Source: JBOCEF01 sp047610385
Lineage (GTDB): Bacteria; Pseudomonadota; Alphaproteobacteria; Rhodobacterales; Rhodobacteraceae
Assembly (NCBI GenBank): GCA_047610385.1
Contig: JBLGAC010000005.1
Span: 62,001-126,000, forward strand
DNA length: 64,000 bases
Reading direction: 5' to 3'
Shown here: piece after piece, positions 58,491 to 64,000 of the stretch
Position numbering within the stretch: the first letter of the stretch is position 1
Layout of the letters: each line of letters opens with the position of its first letter
The notes under the pieces: model-generated
The model's database searches: none
Seen by the model: the letters and a program-made list of their open reading frames with translations, nothing else
What the model was told of the DNA's origin: nothing
Program-made: the position numbers and the translations under genes

Positions 58491-59450
58491 ATGAAACGCA
58501 GAACGTTCCTCGCCGCCGCCGCCATGGCAGGCGCCATGACCGCAACCGCCCCCGCGGTGCAGGCCGCCGACCAATCCTATGTGATCGGCGTCGCCATCCC
58601 GTCGGCCACCCACGGGTTCATGGGCGGGCTGAACTTTCACGCCCGCGACACCATCAAACGGCTGGAAGCGACCTATCCCCAGCTGAGCTTTGTGCTGACC
58701 ACCGCTGGCAGCGCGGGCAAAATGGTCAATGACATCGAAGACATGGTCGCCACCCGCAACATCGACGCGCTGGTGGTCCTGCCCTTTGAAAGTGAGCCGC
58801 TGACATCCCCGGTGCAGGCCGTTGCCGAAGCCGGGATCTGGGTGACCGTCGTGGATCGCGGCCTGTCAGTGCCGGGGATTGAGGATCTTTATGTCGCTGG
58901 CGACAACACCGGGTTTGGCCGCATGGCAGGCGAATATTTCGTCGGCCATCTGAACGCGGGCCAGAAAATCGTGGTGCTGCGCGGCATCCCCACCACCCTT
59001 GATAATGAGCGGGTGGACGCCTTCACCGCGGCCATCAAAGGGTCGGGGATCGAAGTGCTGGACATGCAGCACGGCAATTGGAACCGCGACGACGCGTTCA
59101 ACGTGATGCAGGATTATCTGTCAAAATACCCGCAGATTGATGCGGTCTGGGCCTCAGATGACGACATGGCCATCGGCGTGATGGAAGCCATCGCACAGGC
59201 GGGCCGCAAGGATGAGATGTGGGTGGTCGGCGGCGCCGGCATGAAGCAGATCATCAAGCGCATCATGGACGGCGACCCGCAGCTGCCGGTTAACATCAGC
59301 TACCCGCCTGCCCAGATCTCAACCGCGATTGAGCTGACGGCGCTGGGGCTGATTTCGAGCACGCCAGTCTCAGGCCGCTTCATCATCGGGTCCGCGCTGA
59401 TCACGCCAGAAAACGCGGCGAAGTTCTACTTCCCCGACAGCCCGTTCTGA
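58491..59450 (+). CDS. Periplasmic sugar-binding protein (RbsB type)
   Basis: 319 residues. Signal peptide of about 25 residues (M-K-R-R-T-F-L-A-A-A-A-M-A-G start, A-V-Q-A cleavage site), then Peripla_BP_4 domain: V-I-G-V-A-I-P-S-A-T-H-G-F (ligand-facing aromatics), D-A-L-V-V-L-P-F-E-S, V-T-V-V-D-R-G and W-A-S-D-D-D-M-A. The twin K-R-R could suggest Tat but lacks the full motif, so Sec is assumed. ATG follows GGGAGAGAAAAGCT. It is last in the operon, whereas the binding protein is usually first. A GC-rich hairpin follows. Confidence 0.94.
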   Translation: MKRRTFLAAAAMAGAMTATAPAVQAADQSYVIGVAIPSATHGFMGGLNFHARDTIKRLEATYPQLSFVLTTAGSAGKMVNDIEDMVATRNIDALVVLPFESEPLTSPVQAVAEAGIWVTVVDRGLSVPGIEDLYVAGDNTGFGRMAGEYFVGHLNAGQKIVVLRGIPTTLDNERVDAFTAAIKGSGIEVLDMQHGNWNRDDAFNVMQDYLSKYPQIDAVWASDDDMAIGVMEAIAQAGRKDEMWVVGGAGMKQIIKRIMDGDPQLPVNISYPPAQISTAIELTALGLISSTPVSGRFIIGSALITPENAAKFYFPDSPF

Positions 59451-59456
59451 TCCAGT

Positions 59457-59488
59457 GCGCCGCCAGCCCTTACCCGGGTTGGCGGCGC
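59457..59488 (+). terminator. Terminator-like hairpin after the sugar operon
   Basis: 12-bp stem GCGCCGCCAGCC (59457-59468) with GGTTGGCGGCGC (59477-59488), one G-T pair and an eight-base loop. No T run follows, so termination may be incomplete or Rho-aided. It lies seven bases after the binding-protein stop. Confidence 0.6.
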
Positions 59489-59805
59489 GAAAGCTGGCCA
59501 GCAGCATCGCCCGTTCTGCCGATGCGCGAACAAAGTGCGAAATCGACGTCGCACCGCCTTAACGCATGGCGCAGAATACGGCTGCATGACTGCGTTGATA
59601 TCGCCGCGCGACCCCCGCGGCATGGTCAGCTTGCCCGCTGGTTGGCGCCCTTAACGTTCAGGTAAAGCTTGGGCGGCACGCCATCTTGCAATTGTAGTGG
59701 CAATATACTGCTCGCAGCGTATCATTTGCCGCATCTGCACGATGTCCGGCGTCAGCACGCCAAGTTCAAGCTCATCTCAATACCATCACCAAAGGGGATT
59801 TCAGA
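59489..59805. other. Intergenic region before the SnoaL-like gene
   Basis: About 317 bases without a gene. It becomes AT-richer toward the right. An imperfect inverted repeat GGCAATATAC...GTATCATTTGCC (59699-59730) could be an operator for the downstream cassette. The Shine-Dalgarno AAAGGGG lies about ten bases before the 59806 start. Nothing else was seen. Confidence 0.4.
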
Positions 59806-60219
59806 ATGACCCGCATCGACACCGCACACGCATTTTTCGAAGCCTGTGAGACGGGCAAGGGCTGGGACGCCTGCCGCGACTGGTGCCATGAAGGCGCAGC
59901 CTTCGCATGTCAGGCGGACGCTTTGGCGGACACCACGACCTTGGCGGCCTATGCCGATTGGATGAAGGGTCTTATGACCCCGATCCCCGATGGCCGCTAT
60001 GTGCTGACGGCCTTTGCGATGGATGAGGCCCGCGGCACCGCTGTCGCCGCCGCCCAATTCCACGGGACCCAGACCGGCGAGGGTGGCCCGGGTGCCCCTA
60101 CCGGCAAATCCTTGGTCTCTGACTATGCCTATGTCATGGAATTTGACGGCGACAAGATCAGCCGCATGACCAAGATCTGGAACGATGTTCAGGCATTGCG
60201 CGCGCTCGGCTGGGCATGA
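59806..60219 (+). CDS. SnoaL/NTF2-like small protein
   Basis: 137 residues, one NTF2-like domain: helix A-H-A-F-F-E-A-C-E-T-G-K-G-W-D-A-C (8-24), W-C-H-E-G-A-A-F, then strands Y-V-L-T-A-F-A-M and Y-A-Y-V-M-E-F-D-G-D-K-I-S-R-M-T-K-I-W-N-D, the last being the typical SnoaL polyketide-cyclase-like closing strand. No catalytic assignment is possible. Its stop overlaps the start of the MFS gene, so they are co-translated, and it may act on or bind the transported compound. Confidence 0.85.
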   Translation: MTRIDTAHAFFEACETGKGWDACRDWCHEGAAFACQADALADTTTLAAYADWMKGLMTPIPDGRYVLTAFAMDEARGTAVAAAQFHGTQTGEGGPGAPTGKSLVSDYAYVMEFDGDKISRMTKIWNDVQALRALGWA

Positions 60220-61391
60220 TGCGCTGGCGGATTCTGGCGCTGCTGTTTTTCGCCCGCATCGGCCTTGGCTTTCAGTTTCAAACGCTGGCTTCCGTGGGCG
60301 ACGACCTGGTCGTCGCCTTCGGGCTTGATTATGCAGGGATCGGCCTTCTGATTGGCCTGTTTATGGCGCCTGGTCTGTTTCTGGCGCTGCCTGCCGGATT
60401 TTCCGGGCGGTATGTGTCCGACCGGGTTCTGGCGGTGCTCGGCCTTGGCGCTCTGGCGCTGGGGGGGCTTGTGGCGGGCGCTGCCACCGATGGCTGGACC
60501 GTTGGTCTGGGGCGGGTTCTGTCCGGCGCAGGGTTCCTGTTTTCAACGCTTTATTTCACCAAGATGATCGCCGACTGGTTCGTCGGCCGCGAAATCGCAA
60601 CCGCCATGAGCATTCTGGTGATGAGTTGGCCATTCGGCATCGCGATGGGACAGGTGGGCCACGCATGGCTTGCCGAACTTTATGGATGGCAGGCACCGTT
60701 TCAGGTCGCCTCAGCCTATTGCATGTTGGCCGCTGTGGCCGTTTTCGTCGGGTATCGGCCCCCCGATGGCCTGCCAGTTGCCCGCACCAGTGCCGCAGCG
60801 CGTTTGTCCCGCCGCGACTGGCGTCTGATCGTGTGCGCTGGGACGGCATGGGGCGCGTTCAACGCGGGCTATGTCATCTATCTGACCTTCGGGCCAAAAA
60901 TGCTGGAGGCGCAGGGTCAGTCGGCCCTGAGCGCAGCAGGCGTGATCAGCGTCGGCAGCTGGCTGATGATTTTTTCAGGCGCGCTGTGCGGTCAGATCGC
61001 GGACCGCTTCGGGCGCCGCGACATCATTCTGGCGGTCTGCATGACCGCAGCAATCGCGGCGATGCTGTTGCTGAGCGTTCCGGGCGCCGGTCTGGGCGCC
61101 AGCCTGCTGTTCGGCCTTGTCGGCATCGCCCCGGCCGGCGTCATCATGGCCCTGGCCGGAGAAGCGATGCGGCCTGAGCAGCGCGCCTTCGGCATGGGCG
61201 TCTTTTTCACGATATACTATGCCATCATGTTGGCCGCCCCGCCCGTCGCCGGTGCCATCTTTGACGCAACGGGCGGCCCCGCCGGATCGGTTCTGCTCGG
61301 CATCGGCTTGTTCGCGGCGGTCTTGCCCGCCATGTTCGCATTTCGGCATTTCAAGGCGCGCGCGCCGGTTTCAATCGCCACGGAGGGTTAG
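60216..61391 (+). CDS. Major facilitator superfamily transporter
   Basis: 391 residues, twelve hydrophobic helices in two halves. The segment R-F-G-R-R-D-I-I-L-A (about 264-273) matches the loop motif G-R-x-x-R-R between helices 8 and 9; in the first half the counterpart is P-A-G-F-S-G-R-Y-V-S-D-R. No signal peptide. It resembles CynX/NimT-like or general metabolite MFS proteins; substrate and direction are unknown. It overlaps the SnoaL-like gene by four bases and is two bases from the AA_synth gene, forming a three-gene cassette. Confidence 0.9.
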   Translation: MMRWRILALLFFARIGLGFQFQTLASVGDDLVVAFGLDYAGIGLLIGLFMAPGLFLALPAGFSGRYVSDRVLAVLGLGALALGGLVAGAATDGWTVGLGRVLSGAGFLFSTLYFTKMIADWFVGREIATAMSILVMSWPFGIAMGQVGHAWLAELYGWQAPFQVASAYCMLAAVAVFVGYRPPDGLPVARTSAAARLSRRDWRLIVCAGTAWGAFNAGYVIYLTFGPKMLEAQGQSALSAAGVISVGSWLMIFSGALCGQIADRFGRRDIILAVCMTAAIAAMLLLSVPGAGLGASLLFGLVGIAPAGVIMALAGEAMRPEQRAFGMGVFFTIYYAIMLAAPPVAGAIFDATGGPAGSVLLGIGLFAAVLPAMFAFRHFKARAPVSIATEG

Positions 61392-61393
61392 CG

Positions 61394-61969
61394 GTGCGGG
61401 TTCGAAAAACCATGATCTTGCGGGAAATCATCACGTCCGATGAAATGGGCAGGCCCTGCGATCCGATCACCCGCGCCGCTGCGATGGCGGTTGTGAAGAA
61501 CCCGTTCGCCGGGCTGGATCACGAAGACCTGTCGCCGTTGTTCGAATTTGGCGCGCAGCTTGGCGACCAACTGGCGGCTGAAATTGTGGGGCTGCTTGGC
61601 CGGCCACCGATCAGCTACGGCAAGGCGGCGCTTGTGGGGTCTTCGGGTGCCATGGAGCACGGGGCCGCCATGATCCATCCCAAACTGGGCGCACCGGTGC
61701 GCCTTGCCGTCGGTGGCGGCAAGGCGCTCATGCCCTCCAACGTCAAGGTCGCCGGGCTGGGCGGCACCATTGATCTGCCGCTGGGCCACAAGGATGAGCC
61801 ATGGTCGTTCGACCATTTCGACACCATGACGCTGTGGCTGCCCGACGCACCGCGCGCCGATGAAGTGGTGCTGTGCATCGCGGTCTCAGACGGGCCCCGC
61901 GCCAACCCGAGGGTCGGCAAAGGCCCGACCGCGCCCCCATTGATCACAGATGTTGCACGGGCGGATTGA
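61394..61969 (+). CDS. AA_synth (DUF1185) family protein
   Basis: 191 residues. GTG start at 61394 with GGAGG ahead (at the end of the MFS gene). M-R-V-R-K-T-M-I-L-R-E-I, A-A-M-A-V-V-K-N-P-F-A-G, Y-G-K-A-A-L-V-G-S-S-G-A-M-E-H-G-A-A and L-G-H-K-D-E-P-W-S-F-D-H-F are the conserved parts of the family called amino acid synthesis (PF06684). Its biochemical function is not known despite the family name. The genes usually lie beside transporters or amidohydrolases in proteobacteria, which fits here. Confidence 0.9.
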   Translation: MRVRKTMILREIITSDEMGRPCDPITRAAAMAVVKNPFAGLDHEDLSPLFEFGAQLGDQLAAEIVGLLGRPPISYGKAALVGSSGAMEHGAAMIHPKLGAPVRLAVGGGKALMPSNVKVAGLGGTIDLPLGHKDEPWSFDHFDTMTLWLPDAPRADEVVLCIAVSDGPRANPRVGKGPTAPPLITDVARAD

Positions 61970-62011
61970 CCCCAGCATCGCTGATCTTTGAAAGCGCCGG
62001 TCCCTGCGCGC

Positions 62012-62890
62012 TCAGTGCCAGCCAGGCTTGGCGTCGGCGCCCAGCATCGCGCCGTAGACATCTGAGCGGCGGTCGCGCAGCGGCTGGTTGTAGTCGTTCC
62101 AGTTGCGCGCGCGCCGCGCTTCGGAGAGGTCCAGATCGGCGTAGATGATTTCCTCATCCGTTGGCCCGGCGGGTCCGGCGATCGGCCAGCCGGTGCAGCT
62201 TGCGATCAGGCTTTGGCCAAGAAATGGCTGGCCGCGCTCAGTCCCCACCCGGTCGGCGGCGGCGATGAAGATTGAATTGCTGTGCGCCGCGGCCATCACA
62301 AGGATGTTGGCCATCGCCTCCCGCGTTGGGTCCTGGCCCGGGATCGGCACCCAGTTGGTCGGCACGCAGACGATGTCGGCGCCTTGCAGCGCGCACAGCC
62401 GATATGCCTCAGGGAACCAGCCATCATAGCAGATCGCCATGCCAATGCGCCCGAACGGCGTGCGGAACACGGGAAAGCCAAGATCGCCCGGTTCAAAAAA
62501 CAGCGCCTCGGCGTTCCACAGATGCACTTTGCGGAAGGTGCCGATGTGCCCGTCCGGCCCAATCAGCACCGATGAATTGTAAAGGACATCGCCTGCCCGC
62601 TCAGCAATCCCCGCCACGATCCAGATGCCGAGGCGCACGGCCGCCTCAGCCCAGGCGGTGCAGGTCTGGCCCCCCGGGATTGGTTCGGACAGCGCGAACG
62701 CTTCTTCGCGGGTGGCGAAGACATAGCCTGAATTGCACAGCTCCGGCAGCACCAAAAGGCGCGCGCCCGCGGCGGCGGCGGTTTCGATATGCGCGAGGCT
62801 GGCGGCGAGGTTGCGCGCCTTTTCGCCCACAATCGGTTCCATCTGGATGCAGGCGACGCGCAGGGCGGCGGCGGGGGGCGATTGGGTCAT
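62012..62890 (-). CDS. Nitrilase-superfamily carbon-nitrogen hydrolase
   Basis: 292 residues. Catalytic triad of the superfamily: Glu50 (L-V-L-P-E-L-C), Lys121 (F-R-K-V-H-L-W) and Cys154 (A-I-C-Y-D-G-W-F-P-E). The full-length single domain has no glutaminase or acyltransferase partner. The F-R-K-V-H-L and C-Y-D segments favour an aliphatic amidase or N-carbamoyl hydrolase over a true nitrilase. The LivF-type ABC ATPase gene on the same strand upstream (63738-64000), separated by a VPLPA-CTERM gene, may belong to an uptake system for the amide substrate. Confidence 0.92.
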   Translation of the reverse strand: MTQSPPAAALRVACIQMEPIVGEKARNLAASLAHIETAAAAGARLLVLPELCNSGYVFATREEAFALSEPIPGGQTCTAWAEAAVRLGIWIVAGIAERAGDVLYNSSVLIGPDGHIGTFRKVHLWNAEALFFEPGDLGFPVFRTPFGRIGMAICYDGWFPEAYRLCALQGADIVCVPTNWVPIPGQDPTREAMANILVMAAAHSNSIFIAAADRVGTERGQPFLGQSLIASCTGWPIAGPAGPTDEEIIYADLDLSEARRARNWNDYNQPLRDRRSDVYGAMLGADAKPGWH

Positions 62891-62916
62891 GGCGCAAGGC
62901 TCCGGCAGAGGTGGGC

Positions 62917-62945
62917 GAAAAGCCCACCGATCTGGCGGGCTTTTC
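62917..62945 (-). terminator. Terminator of the VPLPA-CTERM gene
   Basis: GAAAAGCCC (62917-62925) pairs with GGGCTTTTC (62937-62945), extended by two more pairs after one mismatch. Read on the minus strand it is a stem ending in TTTTC, 14 bases after the stop at 62959. It separates this gene from the nitrilase-family gene. Confidence 0.8.
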
Positions 62946-62958
62946 AGGTCAAACAGTG

Positions 62959-63585
62959 TCAGCTGCGGCGACGACGCAGCCCCAAAGCGCCAAGCGCGCC
63001 GAGCAGCAAGAGGCCCGTGGCAGGCAGCGGGACAGCAGCGCTGCCATAGGATACATTGTCCATGCTGAAACCGTCGGTACCATCAACAAAGATGATCTCA
63101 ATCAAATCGAATTCAGTGTCAGCGATAAATCCGAAAAACTGAACCGTGTTTCCAGATTGCACTGGGGCCAAAAACGTCTCACCAAGCACGCTGAACGCGC
63201 TTCGTTGCAGGTCATTGTTCATAGCGGCAAAATCAGCACCGAAAGCTGTGACAGGAAACGCAATATTCATGACAACTGATTCGAGAGATTTGACAAACAA
63301 GCTAGCATTTGCGGTTCCGTCAATGTAAAATTCCCCATATTCGGCCGGCGGCTGGTCAATATAGCCGCGACTAAGGCTGCTGTCGTTGCGCAACGTGATG
63401 TCGCCGAACGTTTGATCAACACCATTAAAGCTTGGCTCACCAACCACAGCGTTAAAGTTTTGCGAGGACAACGCCCCGCTGGCGGCTTCAAAAGCCACTC
63501 GGTCGGTGAAGGTTGTGAACGATGCTGCCGCCACAGGTGACGCAACCATAAGTAGAAATGCCAGAGATGTGATCGTGTATTTCAT
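62959..63585 (-). CDS. VPLPA-CTERM sorting-domain secreted protein
   Basis: 208 residues. Signal peptide M-K-Y-T-I-T-S-L-A-F-L-L-M-V-A-S-P-V-A-A-A (cleavage about residue 21). The mature domain is rich in Phe, Asp, Asn and Ser, with no catalytic motif seen (F-T-D-R-V-A-F-E-A-A-S-G, F-G-D-I-T-L-R-N-D). The C-terminus is a sorting tag: V-P-L-P-A (185-189), a hydrophobic helix and R-R-R-R-S. This VPLPA form of PEP-CTERM is recognised by an exosortase, usually in exopolysaccharide-producing Rhodobacterales. Base composition is clearly less GC-rich than the neighbours. Probable surface or matrix protein of unknown ligand. Confidence 0.9.
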   Translation of the reverse strand: MKYTITSLAFLLMVASPVAAASFTTFTDRVAFEAASGALSSQNFNAVVGEPSFNGVDQTFGDITLRNDSSLSRGYIDQPPAEYGEFYIDGTANASLFVKSLESVVMNIAFPVTAFGADFAAMNNDLQRSAFSVLGETFLAPVQSGNTVQFFGFIADTEFDLIEIIFVDGTDGFSMDNVSYGSAAVPLPATGLLLLGALGALGLRRRRS

Positions 63586-63737
63586 TTTGATATCCTTTCA
63601 AAAATAAACCAATTTTCTATTAGCACAGCAACTGTAAAATCACAACGCAGCGGCACCATCGCGCTGCGGCATTTGGATACGGGCAATGCGCAGAGCGGCG
63701 GCGGGGGCATCGCGTAAGGCGCCCGCAAAGGGCGACG

Positions 63738-64000
63738 TCACGGCGCGAGGAAACGCACCAACTGCGGGTCATCGCGCACCGCGTCTGACGTCCCCTCCAA
63801 CGCGATGGTCCCGCGGTCCATCACGCAGGCCCGGTCGGCGACGCGCAACGCAAGCTGGACGTGCTGTTCAACCACAATCAGCGCGATCTCTTTGGCAAGT
63901 TCGGTCAGGCGCTCAGCGATTTCTTCGATCACGCCGATCCATACGCCCTCAGTCGGTTCATCAAGCAGCAACAACTTGGGCCGCCCAAGGATCGCACGGC
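63738..64000 (-). CDS. ABC transporter ATP-binding protein, LivF-type (C-terminal part)
   Basis: The last 87 residues of a protein that begins beyond the right edge. Visible: R-A-I-L-G-R-P-K-L-L-L-L-D-E-P-T-E-G-V-W (Walker B and D-loop), the H-loop in L-I-V-V-E-Q-H-V-Q-L-A-L-R-V-A-D-R, and the closing G-T-S-D-A-V-R-D-D-P-Q-L-V-R-F-L. This end is typical of LivF/UrtE ATPases of branched-chain amino acid, urea or amide importers. The D-loop reads E-G-V-W-I-G rather than the common E-G-L-A-P. The Walker A and signature lie outside. The remaining importer genes are expected to the right. Confidence 0.85.
   Translation of the reverse strand, partial: RAILGRPKLLLLDEPTEGVWIGVIEEIAERLTELAKEIALIVVEQHVQLALRVADRACVMDRGTIALEGTSDAVRDDPQLVRFLAP

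Noticed and set aside
59699..59730. Imperfect inverted repeat as an operator for the SnoaL/MFS cassette
   Set aside because: Arms need a two-base gap to align, too weak to report as a site.
1..64000. CRISPR arrays, tRNA or rRNA genes, transposases, integrase-flanked islands
   Set aside because: No regularly spaced repeats, cloverleaf sequences or transposase motifs were found by reading; the only recombinase is the housekeeping XerC-type gene, which lacks att-like repeats around it.

Overview
The window is a GC-rich, densely packed chromosomal segment, most likely from a marine or aquatic member of the Rhodobacterales (Roseobacter-type Alphaproteobacteria). The basis is indirect: the codon usage, a double-lipoyl 2-oxoglutarate dehydrogenase E2, a DmdB-type acyl-CoA ligase, a VPLPA-CTERM protein, a DUF484 gene beside a Xer recombinase, and a PQQ operon. 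No rRNA, tRNA, CRISPR array, insertion sequence or prophage was seen. A few genes have an accessory character.

Layout. (1) 1-3849, minus strand: the first seven genes of an N-type F-ATPase operon in the order atpD-C-Q-R-B-E-F, cut by the left edge; its c subunit carries two membrane carboxylates. (2) 4054-8875: an efflux-type ABC system equivalent to E. coli yhiI-rbbA-yhhJ, divergent from the ATPase. (3) 8961-12453: the Mg2+ channel mgtE and a convergent MHYT-GGDEF-EAL protein. (4) 12925-23801: the lower TCA block sucC-[sulfotransferase-lipoprotein]-sucD, then odhA-odhB-[MAPEG]-lpdA, closed by a terminator. A pair of identical palindromes lies upstream of sucC. (5) 23902-32227: housekeeping genes (Rid protein, three hotdog thioesterases, Xer recombinase, DUF484, transaldolase-like aldolase, PriA, MATE pump). 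The MATE gene is flanked by a 37-bp inverted repeat. (6) 32511-42672: a fatty-acid oxidation region with a MerR regulator, acyl-CoA dehydrogenase, GST, thiolase, a two-domain NTF2-like protein, FadB and an acyl-CoA ligase. An orphan Tae4-type peptidoglycan amidase sits inside it. (7) 42960-46045: a DUF898 membrane protein and an M48 peptidase. (8) 46138-49306, minus strand: complete pqqABCDE, including the 30-residue PqqA precursor. (9) 49722-52554: phosphate permease, Nudix hydrolase and PhnA-like protein. (10) 52558-59450: a LacI-controlled sugar uptake and catabolism operon with a consensus LacI-family operator. (11) 59806-64000: a SnoaL-like/MFS/AA_synth cassette, a nitrilase-family amidase, a VPLPA-CTERM secreted protein and the end of a LivF-type ABC ATPase cut by the right edge.

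How the genes fit together. The central block encodes the TCA steps from 2-oxoglutarate to succinate, and the fatty-acid block feeds acetyl-CoA into the same cycle. The PQQ operon and the sugar operon point to periplasmic oxidation and uptake of small carbohydrates or alcohols. The most unusual items are the Tae4-like amidase with no immunity gene beside it, the sulfotransferase and lipoprotein inserted between sucC and sucD, the two-carboxylate N-ATPase rotor, the paired TGTGATCACA palindromes upstream of sucC, and a family of intergenic repeats flanking the MATE gene.
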